Shown here: positions 1 to 8,377 of the stretch, one piece after another
Layout of the letters: each line of letters opens with the position of its first letter
How positions within the stretch are numbered: position 1 is the first letter of the stretch
Translations under genes and position numbers: made by a program
The notes under the pieces: generated by a model
Database searches by the model: none
Told to the model about the DNA's origin: nothing
The model's input: only the letters and a program-made list of their open reading frames with translations
Source of the DNA: Clostridium_AT stratigraminis
Lineage (GTDB): Bacteria; Bacillota; Clostridia; Clostridiales; Clostridiaceae
Direction of reading: 5' to 3'
Length of the DNA stretch: 64,000 nucleotides
Assembly: GCF_045310675.1 (NCBI RefSeq)
Contig: NZ_JBJHZZ010000010.1
Coordinates: forward strand, 1 to 64,000

Positions 1-19
1 GCATTTTAACTTTCTAAGC

Positions 20-76
20 AAAAAGGGAGCTGCTGCGCAGCTAACTATTTAGTTAGTTGTGCAACAGCCCCTTTTT
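20..76 (-). terminator. Rho-independent terminator of the HMA/SafE/cupredoxin gene
   Basis: A long imperfect inverted repeat lies downstream of the stop codon of the minus-strand gene ending at 131. Its arms are about 25 bases with a short AT loop, and the minus strand ends the hairpin with a run of T (positions 20-24). The flanking A and T runs would let it work on both strands. Confidence 0.75.
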
Positions 77-130
77 AAATTTTATAAACAGATAGTCTTT
101 ACTTAGCAATTTTCTAAAGACTCTTAAAAA

Positions 131-1963
131 TTAGCCACCAATATATTTATTTCTTATTTGTTCCAGGTCAGCCTTCTTTAAGTCATCAACAACTTCAATT
201 ACTCCAAGTACGCCATTATCCTTAAGTATTGCATAGCCGCCAGCTTTTTTAGGGCTAAACTCTACAACGTTTATTCCTTTTTGGGCAGTAAAGGTAGTAA
301 TCTGGCTTCCTGTTGAGGCATCCACAATTTGGTACTTACCTTCAGCATTATCAAAAGCGCTTAAATCGAAAGTTAGCTTAGTGCTTGCACTGTTGCCAGT
401 TACAATTATTAGTGGCTGAAGTTCATAGCCTTTTCCTTTAAATGTAGCACTCTGGTATTTTCCAGCTGCCAGCGCCTTGTTTACTAGCACATCTGTTGGA
501 ACCTTTGTAATATCGCTTCCATAAATGCTAGGTTGACTAGGAGCTCCAGAAGCTGAACCATCATCAGTTACAGGACCTGCGCAACAGCTTGGGCCTGTGC
601 TTGGTGGTGGTATTGAAGGATCGGATTTTGATGTATCAACTGAATCAAGCTTATCTGTTACCTTTATTACTCCTCTTATCATACCCATCCAGCAGCTAAA
701 GTTTATATCTTTATCACCTGGAGTAAATTCAACAACATTTTCACCTTTTTTTAATTTCACTTCTTTATTCAGTGAAGGTATTGTTATAGTTTGGTTACAG
801 GAATTAAGCTCGTCGCCATTAATTACCCATTTTACGGGTATTCCCTTTTGGACATAAAATGCATTAGGCGAATATCCATTATTATTAGCAGTCATTGTTA
901 TTGTTTGAAGGTTATCGTTAATAGTGGCTTTAGATATATTTGAATTGTTGCTCCCACTACTAGATGTCCCTGTTACTATGTCTTTTGTTTTAGCGAGTAC
1001 ATTCAAAGGGTTAGTATCTATGCCTGCCAATGCGAGACCTCTACTTCCCATAATTAATCCGAGAACTATAATAAGAACACCGCTGGTTTTAAGAATTTTC
1101 TTAGTATATCCCTTGCTTAATAATCCAGATAATGCACCAAAGGTAAGCATAAGAGGCACTGTTCCTATAGAAAACATAAACATTGAAAGAGCACCCTTTA
1201 CAGCACTTCCTGTGCCAAGAGCAAAAAGCTGCATGGTCTGGAGTGGACCACAGGGCATAAGGCCATTTAAAAGACCAACGATAAAAGGAGAACCTTTTTT
1301 ATTTTTAACCTTGCATACAGAATGAGGAAGATGTATTTGGAATTTTCTAAAGGCTTTGAAGCCAGCCATATTAAAGCCCATCATAATCATAAATACTCCA
1401 GCAAATATTTCCATACCTGCTTTTGCATGTATGGAAAGTGAAAGTACTGAACCCAGAACTCCAACTATTCCACCAAGTAAAGTGTAAGAAACAACTCTTC
1501 CAAGGTTATATGAAATAGCGGGCATTATTGCTTCAACCTTATTGGTTCCTTCTTTTGATAAACTCTGGGATAGCATTATACCGCCGCACATACCTACGCA
1601 ATGTAGTGAAGTAAGTAAACCTACTACAAAAAGAACAGCATAGGAAGCATTGGTAAGCTTTGATTCCATATCAAAACCACTTGTCTTCAGCCCTAAGATC
1701 ACCATTGCAGCAACTATAATAAGAACTCCCATGAATTTATAATCATTTGAACTCTTTGCGCTGTATCCGGCTTTTTGTATAGAAGCTTTTAAGGCTGCAT
1801 TGCTGCAGAGTTTATCGTCATATTCTACTTCAACAAATTCTCCAGCATAACTAGCCTTTGCGTCAATTACTCCTTCCAATTTTTTGATAGCTCTTTCAAC
1901 ACGGTTTTCGCAAGATGTACAGGTCATTTCGTAGACTTTTATTTTCTCTTTTTTAACACTCAT
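131..1963 (-). CDS. HMA domain / SafE-type membrane domain / cupredoxin fusion protein, probable copper handling
   Basis: 610 residues. Residues 1-70 form a heavy-metal-associated domain with the metal-binding motif MTCTSC (Cys15, Cys18). Residues about 78-310 form a polytopic membrane domain of the sulfite exporter TauE/SafE (UreH/DsbD-like) type, with the Cys pair in LHCVGMCGG (120-128) and a second conserved MPCGP motif. Residues about 340-440 form a cupredoxin-like beta domain that keeps NSCNQ and FSCWMGM, plausible Cys/Met copper ligands. After a Pro-rich linker with a CC pair comes a second beta domain (about 480-600) without such ligands. The start follows AAGGAGAAAACTT. The neighbouring two-component system with a Met-rich sensor suggests copper or another thiophilic metal. 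Metal identity and direction of transport are inferred. Confidence 0.85.
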   Translation of the reverse strand: MSVKKEKIKVYEMTCTSCENRVERAIKKLEGVIDAKASYAGEFVEVEYDDKLCSNAALKASIQKAGYSAKSSNDYKFMGVLIIVAAMVILGLKTSGFDMESKLTNASYAVLFVVGLLTSLHCVGMCGGIMLSQSLSKEGTNKVEAIMPAISYNLGRVVSYTLLGGIVGVLGSVLSLSIHAKAGMEIFAGVFMIMMGFNMAGFKAFRKFQIHLPHSVCKVKNKKGSPFIVGLLNGLMPCGPLQTMQLFALGTGSAVKGALSMFMFSIGTVPLMLTFGALSGLLSKGYTKKILKTSGVLIIVLGLIMGSRGLALAGIDTNPLNVLAKTKDIVTGTSSSGSNNSNISKATINDNLQTITMTANNNGYSPNAFYVQKGIPVKWVINGDELNSCNQTITIPSLNKEVKLKKGENVVEFTPGDKDINFSCWMGMIRGVIKVTDKLDSVDTSKSDPSIPPPSTGPSCCAGPVTDDGSASGAPSQPSIYGSDITKVPTDVLVNKALAAGKYQSATFKGKGYELQPLIIVTGNSASTKLTFDLSAFDNAEGKYQIVDASTGSQITTFTAQKGINVVEFSPKKAGGYAILKDNGVLGVIEVVDDLKKADLEQIRNKYIGG

Positions 1964-2163
1964 AAGTTTTCTCCTTTTAATGATTTTAAAGGTAAAGAAG
2001 TATTAATCCTTAAGCGATAATAAAAAATCAGCTGATATATAATAAGTAAGTACCATAAGGTTAAAGTTTAATACTGAATTTTTATTACAAATAAAAGTAT
2101 ACAAAAAAGTTGTGTTGATTTTATGAAGATAAGTTAGACTAGCTCATCTTGATTAAGAAAATG

Positions 2164-3564
2164 TTATTGTACTGATATATTAGGAAACTCAATAGTAAAT
2201 GTGGTACCTTCATTAACTTTACTAGCTACATAGATTTTACCTCCATGCGCCTCAATAAAGGCTTTTGTTATTGTAAGACCAATGCCAGAACCTCCTGTGT
2301 TTTTATTTCGAGATAAATCGGTTCTATAGAAGCGTTCAAAGATATAAGGTATATCTTTTTCAGGTATGCCTATACCATTATCAATTACTTTAATTATAAT
2401 ATTTTGTTTATCTTTCATTAATATTACGTGAACTTTACCATTAGGTTTTAGGTATTTATAGGAATTTAAAAGCAGGTTATTCATAATTTGCTTGAATTTA
2501 TCCTTATCTATTATTGCTATTATTGCTGGTTCTATATCACTTGTTAGTTCGTAGTTTTCTTTAAGGTAAAGAGGCTTATAGGTATCTAAAATTTTCGATA
2601 ATTCATCTGATAAATCAATTTTGCTATTGTTTAAATTAATATTGGTTTGTTCCAGTTTTGCTAGGCTCTGAAGGTTATCTACCATTTTTGTCAGTCTTTC
2701 AATCTCTTCGTAAAAAGTCTCAAAACGTTCAGTAGTAGGCTCCCATATGCCGTCTATAAATGCTTCTACATGTGTTTTTAATGTAGTTAGCGGAGTTCTA
2801 AGTTCATGTGCCATATCTGCGGTTAATCTTTTTCTCAGCATTTCCTGACTATTCAAAGTTTCTGCTAAGTAGTTTATAGAATTAGAAAGTTCATGTATTT
2901 CTTTAGTAGTTGTATTTATATTTGCTCTTACTTTAAGGTCTCCAGTACTCATCTTATTTGCAGTTTCAGTTATTTTAGCAAGAGGTCTTGAAAGCTGTCT
3001 TGAAATAATTACGCTAATAATAAATCCGAAAAATAAAGCTGTAATTGCCGATAAAATAAAAGAGTGATTAAGGGTACTTAAAAAAGTAACCGAAGCAGAA
3101 GACAAATAGGAGGTTCCAAAGTAACCTATTATTATAGTTCCTATTTCTTTATTATTAACTATTAGTGGGAATTTATCTTCAGCATATTCTCCTATATTAA
3201 TTCCAGAAAAGCCATTCATCATACCACTCATCATATTTCCCATCATGCTGCTGTGCTGTAAATATGAATTGCCGGAGGAATATAAGGTATTATTATTTAA
3301 ATCGTTAACCTCTATATATAATTCTTGAAGCTCGGCATATCTTTGGATTTCGCCTGTATTTATACTTGAAGAATTTTGTTCAGTACTATATAATTCAGTA
3401 ACAATTTTTACAGCATTACTAACTTTTGTTTTTTGCTGATCTACTAAGAATTTTTTAAATTCGTTTCCTACTGCATAATTTGATATAAAGCTTGCTAAAA
3501 TAATTGATCCTAAAACTGCAGCAAGAAAGCCTAGGGATAATTTTTTCATCAAAGATAATTTCAT
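2164..3564 (-). CDS. Two-component sensor histidine kinase, Met-rich sensor loop (CusS-like)
   Basis: 466 residues from the ATG at 3564, chosen over an upstream in-frame ATG because GAAAGGAG lies just before it. There is an N-terminal membrane helix, an extracytoplasmic domain, a second helix (about 160-190), HAMP (about 190-240), HisKA with the phospho-acceptor His253 in MAHELRTP, and HATPase_c with the N box, G1 (DNGIGI) and G2 (GGSGIGL). The external domain carries six Met in three pairs (107/108, 111/112, 115/116), the kind of soft-metal motif seen in copper and silver sensors. It lies 38 bases after the response regulator gene and upstream of the HMA/SafE/cupredoxin gene. The Cu/Ag ligand is inferred. 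Confidence 0.92.
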   Translation of the reverse strand: MKLSLMKKLSLGFLAAVLGSIILASFISNYAVGNEFKKFLVDQQKTKVSNAVKIVTELYSTEQNSSSINTGEIQRYAELQELYIEVNDLNNNTLYSSGNSYLQHSSMMGNMMSGMMNGFSGINIGEYAEDKFPLIVNNKEIGTIIIGYFGTSYLSSASVTFLSTLNHSFILSAITALFFGFIISVIISRQLSRPLAKITETANKMSTGDLKVRANINTTTKEIHELSNSINYLAETLNSQEMLRKRLTADMAHELRTPLTTLKTHVEAFIDGIWEPTTERFETFYEEIERLTKMVDNLQSLAKLEQTNINLNNSKIDLSDELSKILDTYKPLYLKENYELTSDIEPAIIAIIDKDKFKQIMNNLLLNSYKYLKPNGKVHVILMKDKQNIIIKVIDNGIGIPEKDIPYIFERFYRTDLSRNKNTGGSGIGLTITKAFIEAHGGKIYVASKVNEGTTFTIEFPNISVQ

Positions 3565-3602
3565 TTTTTCTCCTTTCGTGGAAACACTGGGCAGCACTGA
3601 CC

Positions 3603-4313
3603 TTAAGCCTCAGGTGAGTTTGAAATGAATTTATATCCAATTCCGTAAACTGTAATTATATATTTTGGATCCTTAGGATTATCTTCTATTTTTTGTCGTA
3701 TATTTTTAATATATGTGTCAACTGTTCTATCAAAGCCTTCATAATCAATACCGAAGGCTTTTTCCACTAGTTGTTCTCTCGATAACAATTGACCTGGGTT
3801 AGTAAGTAATGATGTTAAAACTTTAAATTCATTTGTTGTTAAGTTTACCGTTTCACCTTTCTTTTTCACTTGCATCTTTTTAATATCTATTTCTAAATCA
3901 CCATTATTAAAGATTAAAATATCAGCCATAGGGGCAGCATCTCTGTATGTTCTTCTAAGCAGGGCTCTAACTCTTACTACAAGCTCTCGTACACTGAAGG
4001 GTTTGGTTAAGTAGTCATCCGCACCTATAGATATTCCGTCTATTTTATTTTCTTCATCTGTTTTTGCAGTTAGCATAATTATAGGAACACTGGAGATAGC
4101 TCTAATTCTGGTGCATACTTCTTCCCCTGTCACTTTAGGAAGCATTAAATCTAAAACTATAAGTTGTATAGTTTCATTGTTAAATATTCGAATGGCAGCT
4201 TCTCCATCCATAGCTGTAACTACTTCAAATCCTTCTTTTTCAAGATAGGCTTTAACCACATTTAATATGTTTTGTTCGTCATCAACAACTAATATTTTAA
4301 ATGGCTTATTCAT
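3603..4313 (-). CDS. OmpR/PhoB-family response regulator
   Basis: 236 residues from the ATG at 4313, preceded by GAGGTG at 7-base spacing. The receiver domain has the acidic pair Asp11/Asp12, phospho-acceptor Asp55 in LIVLDLMLPK, a conserved Thr in MLTAK and Lys in LTKPF. Residues about 130-236 form a winged-helix DNA-binding domain ending in the usual TVYGIGYKF. It is the partner of the kinase encoded next. It probably controls the metal-handling gene and possibly the SHOCT gene, whose upstream region holds an 11-base-spaced direct repeat of the type bound by this family. Only 41 bases separate it from the SHOCT terminator, so its own promoter is unclear. Confidence 0.95.
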   Translation of the reverse strand: MNKPFKILVVDDEQNILNVVKAYLEKEGFEVVTAMDGEAAIRIFNNETIQLIVLDLMLPKVTGEEVCTRIRAISSVPIIMLTAKTDEENKIDGISIGADDYLTKPFSVRELVVRVRALLRRTYRDAAPMADILIFNNGDLEIDIKKMQVKKKGETVNLTTNEFKVLTSLLTNPGQLLSREQLVEKAFGIDYEGFDRTVDTYIKNIRQKIEDNPKDPKYIITVYGIGYKFISNSPEA

Positions 4314-4359
4314 ATATTTCACCTCAAAACCTTTATAATGCAATTATAATTTATAGCTA

Positions 4360-4390
4360 TAAAAAAAACTAGGGAGCTAGCTCTCTAGTT
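4360..4390 (-). terminator. Terminator overlapping the SHOCT-gene stop codon
   Basis: A near-perfect palindrome (positions 4368-4391, AACTAG arms) is followed on the minus strand by eight T. It contains the stop codon of the SHOCT gene. It sits between that gene and the response regulator, so transcription from the SHOCT promoter should be attenuated before the two-component system. Confidence 0.8.
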
Positions 4391-4645
4391 ATTCTGTGAA
4401 AGAATTGTTTTTCGTCTTAAGTATTCTTCTTCGCTTATTTCACCTTTAGCGAATTTTTCATCAAGTATTCTCATACTAGCATTAGATTTATTAGAATACT
4501 TCTTATATAATTTAACAGCCAGTATTATTAGTCCGATAAATATTAATAATCTAAAACCCGCAGCTAAGAACATCCATCCATAACCTATGGAGCCTGAAGG
4601 ACCAAAACCATATCCTCCAAATCTTCCAAAACCACCACAAAACAT
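4385..4645 (-). CDS. Small membrane protein with C-terminal SHOCT domain
   Basis: 86 residues from the ATG at 4645. AAGGAGG lies 8 bases upstream; an in-frame TTG at 4651 would be too close to it. The N-terminus is rich in Gly and Phe (GGFGRFGGYGFG). One membrane helix (about 28-46) follows, then a SHOCT domain with the typical pattern LDEKFAKGEISEEEYLRRK, a short motif often found next to transport and stress proteins. It is upstream of the two-component system and probably cotranscribed only by read-through. Its function is unknown. Confidence 0.8.
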   Translation of the reverse strand: MFCGGFGRFGGYGFGPSGSIGYGWMFLAAGFRLLIFIGLIILAVKLYKKYSNKSNASMRILDEKFAKGEISEEEYLRRKTILSQNN

Positions 4646-4707
4646 AATCAAATCCTCCTTATTTGTGATTAAATTAAATTATTTTCTATGTAATTATTAT
4701 AATTATA

Positions 4708-4729
4708 AATTGTGAAGCAATTATGAAGA
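4708..4729 (-). promoter_or_regulatory. Candidate OmpR-family operator (11-base direct repeat)
   Basis: On the minus strand, TTCATAATT and TTCACAATT are spaced 11 bases start to start, as in PhoB/PhoP-type boxes, about 65 bases upstream of the SHOCT start. It could be the site of the neighbouring response regulator. Based on pattern only, in AT-rich DNA. Confidence 0.35.
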
Positions 4730-4878
4730 AATTAAGATTATTATTTTTAGCAAAATTATTATTTCTTTATAATCGCAGGGCACATGAACCTAGCTTCTAG
4801 CTCTAAAAAGGAAATTAAAGTTAACCTCAGCACTATAATGTTAATACTATGTAGTATAGCAATTAAGGGGGGTTACTT

Positions 4879-5751
4879 ATGGTTAATGGTATACCAATTT
4901 ATGTAAATCAAGATTTGGTGTTGGACTTGACAGCATTAATGTTTGGGGGATTTGAAGAAAGTAGAGATGTTAGGAATCGTGACATGATAGAATTTCACCT
5001 TAGAAAAAAGAATGAGGATAGAACTGTGGCAGAAGAAAGAGATGTTGTTATCAATAATCATCATTTAGGAAAATTTCATGGTGAAATAGAATTGTTAAAG
5101 GACGTTAATTCGACATTTATTTTTACGGATTTCTCTAGATTTAATAACGTTAGAGCAATGCTGCTTGAAAAGAATATGATTAATCAAATAATAGAGGAAG
5201 ATATTTTGGATAGTAATATAAAGTGTTGTGAATATGTGGAATTTACTGCAAATATGACAACAACATCACTTTTGTCATCGATTAATACATTGATAGGGGT
5301 AATAGAGTCCTACGATATTAAAATGTTAGATAACTTAATGAGGATAAAGGTATCTGGTATAACTAATATAACATTTATATTAAATCAATTAAAATTTTTA
5401 AGTAGTTCTTTAAGTATGAATAATACTACCGATATAGTACTTAATACAAATTCTTCTAATATAGTATTAACTGTAGATTTAAATGATTTTTCAAATAAAA
5501 ATGCTTACGTATATGATTTGGCACATTCAGAATTAAGGGTTCTGGGAAAGGTTTCAAGAATTGTAGATGAAAATAATTATTTTGATTTACTAAGAAAAAC
5601 GGCTACAAGCGATTACTATAATAGATTTCTGGAATCTTTAGCCCCTTACTTAGAGGTACTAAATATTAATGGGATATTGGTGCCAGATAAATTTACTACG
5701 AAGGTAAATGGACCAGGGCTTAACGTTATACCTATTGCCATATATGTTTAA
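4879..5751 (+). CDS. Conserved hypothetical protein (unrecognised)
   Basis: 290 residues with AAGGGGGG just upstream of the ATG. I do not firmly recognise the family; the opening MVNGIPIYVNQDLVLDL recalls small clostridial hypothetical proteins annotated only as DUFs. There is no signal peptide or membrane helix. The middle is mixed alpha/beta with many Asn and Ile, and a CC pair lies near residue 115. It is monocistronic: divergent from the SHOCT gene and closed by its own terminator. No function can be assigned from sequence. Confidence 0.7.
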   Translation: MVNGIPIYVNQDLVLDLTALMFGGFEESRDVRNRDMIEFHLRKKNEDRTVAEERDVVINNHHLGKFHGEIELLKDVNSTFIFTDFSRFNNVRAMLLEKNMINQIIEEDILDSNIKCCEYVEFTANMTTTSLLSSINTLIGVIESYDIKMLDNLMRIKVSGITNITFILNQLKFLSSSLSMNNTTDIVLNTNSSNIVLTVDLNDFSNKNAYVYDLAHSELRVLGKVSRIVDENNYFDLLRKTATSDYYNRFLESLAPYLEVLNINGILVPDKFTTKVNGPGLNVIPIAIYV

Positions 5752-5752
5752 A

Positions 5753-5775
5753 GGACCAGTAAGCTGGTTCTTTTT
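5753..5775 (+). terminator. Rho-independent terminator
   Basis: GGACCAG / CTGGTTC hairpin with a 4-base loop, followed by TTTTT, immediately after the stop codon of the preceding gene. Confidence 0.85.
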
Positions 5776-5850
5776 GGTGCCTAGGAAACCTCTGAATTTC
5801 TATTGTGATATAATAATTATACACAATATGCATTCAGGAGGCTTTCAATT

Positions 5851-5895
5851 ATGATGGGGAAGAAAAGAGGCCAGATAGATGGCTTCATCAAATAA
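5851..5895 (+). CDS. Possible 14-residue micro-ORF
   Basis: ATG with CAGGAGG 8 bases upstream encodes MMGKKRGQIDGFIK and then stops. A TATAAT-like stretch lies about 40 bases upstream, and TATGCATT / AAATGCATA repeats flank the unit in inverted orientation. It has the layout of a translated small gene but is too short to judge by composition. It could equally be a remnant or a leader for the next gene. Confidence 0.25.
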   Translation: MMGKKRGQIDGFIK

Positions 5896-5985
5896 ATGCA
5901 TAGAAACTGTTTGCTACATTACTTTTGCATTAAGTTATTTTTTTATCACATACTATAAGGAAGTCTATTAAGAGGATGTGTTAAG

Positions 5986-8046
5986 TTGGTAACTGAAAAT
6001 AAACATAAAACAACAAATAAATTAATTAATGAGAAATCACCATATTTACTTCAACATGCCCATAACCCAGTAGATTGGTACCCTTGGGGAGAAGAAGCGT
6101 TTTCTAGGGCGGTCTCAGAGGATAAACCTATATTTCTGAGCATTGGTTACAGTACTTGTCATTGGTGTCATGTAATGGAAAGGGAATCCTTTGAAGATGG
6201 CGAAGTTGCAGAAGTTTTGAACAAATATTTTATTTCAATAAAAGTAGATAAGGAAGAAAGACCTGACATTGACAGTATATATATGTCAGTATGTCAGACT
6301 TTAACTGGAAGCGGCGGCTGGCCTATGTCAATCATTATGACTTCAGATAAGAAGCCTTTCTATGCTGGTACATACTTTCCTAAAACAAGTAAGTACGGTC
6401 GACCAGGGCTTATGGATGTTTTATATTCTGTAGAGGAGGCATGGAGAACTAGAAAAGATGATTTAATTAACTCCAGTAAAACTATTGTTGATGCTGTTGC
6501 TAAATCAGAATATATAAAGAATAAAGAAAAGCTTAGCGAAGATACTCTTAAGAAGTGCTATAGAGAACTAAGAAGTAGTTTCGATCCTTCATTTGGTGGT
6601 TTTGGAGATTCACCCAAGTTCCCAATTCCTCATAATCTTTTATATTTACTTAGATACAACTACATTTTTGGCGAAAAGGAGTCGCTTGAAATAGTAGAGA
6701 GAACCTTAGAAAGTATGTATAAGGGTGGTATATTTGACCATATTGGCTTTGGCTTTTCAAGATACTCAGTGGATAGAAAATGGCTAGTGCCACATTTTGA
6801 AAAGATGCTTTATGATAATGCACTTCTTGCTATGGCTTATATGGAAACTTTTAATGCTACAAAAAAGGAATTTTATAAAGAAGCAGCGGAAAAAATATTT
6901 ACCTATATTCTAAGAGATATGACTTCCCCAGAAGGTGGATTTTTTTCTGCAGAAGATGCAGATTCGGAGGGGATTGAAGGAAAATTCTATTTGTGGGATA
7001 AGAATGAAGTAATTAATATATTAGGATATGAGGATGGAAATCTTTTTTGTAAGTATTATAATATTACCTTAGACGGTAATTTTGAAAAGAAAAATATACC
7101 TAATTTGATTTACATGGACTTGCATGATATTGAAAATGATAAAATATTGAAAAACAAACTTGAAAATCTAAGAGCCAAATTGTTTGAAGAAAGAGAAAAA
7201 AGGATTCATCCGCATAAAGATGATAAAATACTAACTTCTTGGAATGGGCTTTTGATTGCAGCACTTTCTTATGGAGGAAGGGTTATAAAAAATAATAACT
7301 ATATAGAAGCGGCTATAAAAGCAGTTAAATTTATATTTAAAAACTCAGTAAGGGAAGATGGTCGGCTTCTGGCTAGATATAGAGATGGAGAAGCAGCATA
7401 TTTAGGATATCTAGAGGATTATGCATTTTTAATTTGGGGACTTATTGAACTATATGAAAGCACGTTTGAAACTGAATATTTAAGTAAGGCATTAGAACTT
7501 AATAGTGAAATGTTAAGGCTATTTTCAGATGAGAAGGGCGGATTCTTCTTATACGGTGTTGATTCAGAAGAATTAATTATAAGGCCTAAGGAAATCTATG
7601 ATGGTGCGCTGCCATCTGGAAATTCTGTAGCAGCTTATAATCTTATAAGACTAGCTAGAATTACTGGGGACAGCACATTAGAAGAAGAAGCACAAAAGGT
7701 GTTTGATATTTTTGCTGGAACTATTACAAACAATCCAAGCAGTTATTCATTAGCTCTTATAGCTTTTATGTTTAATTTTAAAGATACAATGGAAATTATC
7801 ATAGCCGGGGATAAGATCGGATTTGAAACCCAAAAGTATATTAATATTATTAATGAAAAATATTTACCCTTTTCTACCTTGTTATTAAATGATGAAATGG
7901 AGAAATCATTAGAAATATTTAGATCTTTAGAAGATAGAAAAATGCTTGATAATAAGACTACAGTTTATATCTGTCAAAATTTTACCTGCGGCATACCTAT
8001 AAATGATGAACATGAGCTAAGTGATGTACTTTATAGGAATACTTAA
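5986..8046 (+). CDS. Thioredoxin domain-containing protein, YyaL/SPATA20 (DUF255) family
   Basis: 686 residues from a TTG at 5986, with AGAGG about 10 bases upstream. Residues about 10-170 form the DUF255 thioredoxin fold, with EKSPYLLQHAHNPVDW and the CxxC motif STCHWCHVME. The rest resembles the (alpha/alpha)6 barrel of glycosidases and epimerases (GGIFDHIGFGFSRYSVD, VPHFEKMLYDNA). Length is normal for the family. The protein is probably cytoplasmic; its biochemical role is not established and the thioredoxin motif does not prove a redox function. It stands alone between two terminated units. Confidence 0.93.
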   Translation: MVTENKHKTTNKLINEKSPYLLQHAHNPVDWYPWGEEAFSRAVSEDKPIFLSIGYSTCHWCHVMERESFEDGEVAEVLNKYFISIKVDKEERPDIDSIYMSVCQTLTGSGGWPMSIIMTSDKKPFYAGTYFPKTSKYGRPGLMDVLYSVEEAWRTRKDDLINSSKTIVDAVAKSEYIKNKEKLSEDTLKKCYRELRSSFDPSFGGFGDSPKFPIPHNLLYLLRYNYIFGEKESLEIVERTLESMYKGGIFDHIGFGFSRYSVDRKWLVPHFEKMLYDNALLAMAYMETFNATKKEFYKEAAEKIFTYILRDMTSPEGGFFSAEDADSEGIEGKFYLWDKNEVINILGYEDGNLFCKYYNITLDGNFEKKNIPNLIYMDLHDIENDKILKNKLENLRAKLFEEREKRIHPHKDDKILTSWNGLLIAALSYGGRVIKNNNYIEAAIKAVKFIFKNSVREDGRLLARYRDGEAAYLGYLEDYAFLIWGLIELYESTFETEYLSKALELNSEMLRLFSDEKGGFFLYGVDSEELIIRPKEIYDGALPSGNSVAAYNLIRLARITGDSTLEEEAQKVFDIFAGTITNNPSSYSLALIAFMFNFKDTMEIIIAGDKIGFETQKYINIINEKYLPFSTLLLNDEMEKSLEIFRSLEDRKMLDNKTTVYICQNFTCGIPINDEHELSDVLYRNT

Positions 8047-8055
8047 TATTGCATA

Positions 8056-8084
8056 TTGACAGTATTAATTAATAATAATATAAT
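8056..8084 (+). promoter_or_regulatory. Sigma-A promoter of the argS T-box transcript
   Basis: TTGACA, 17-base spacer, TATAAT, ahead of the T-box leader. Confidence 0.85.
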
Positions 8085-8099
8085 ATAGTGTAAATATTT

Positions 8100-8352
8100 A
8101 TAATTAAATTCAGTGATGAGAAGAGTACTTTTTTTAGATTTCTTAAAGAGAGCAGGGCAATGGTGGAAGCCATGTAGAATATAAAAAAGGAAGAGAGCCT
8201 CTAAGAAGCTGCCTGAAGTTTAATTTATGTGTAGGGCGAGCCGTTGATTGCGTTAAAATTTCGAGTGGATATAAATTGTTTATATCAACTAGAGTGGTAC
8301 CGCGGAAATGTCATACCCGTCTCTATATTTTTAGAGACGGGTTTTTTACATA
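8100..8352 (+). ncRNA. T-box leader of argS, specifier AGA (Arg)
   Basis: The T-box core AGAGTGGTACCGCGGAA is at about 8290, followed by a GAGACGGG/CCCGTCTC terminator hairpin and T run. The 5' part forms Stem I. In its specifier region the sequence GAAG-AGA-GCC (8190-8199) places AGA, an Arg codon, in the same context used by the other two T-boxes in this window. Uncharged tRNA-Arg should favour antitermination and raise argS expression. Exact ends are approximate. Confidence 0.93.
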
Positions 8353-8377
8353 CAAAAATAAGAATGGAGAGGATTTT

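Noticed and set aside
597..1325. Plus-strand open frames opposite the HMA/SafE/cupredoxin gene
   Set aside because: They are antisense shadows of a long, well-supported gene, lack ribosome binding sites and resemble no family.
8276..8377. N-terminal extension of ArgS
   Set aside because: The in-frame extension is the T-box antiterminator and terminator; a good ribosome binding site precedes the ATG at 8378.
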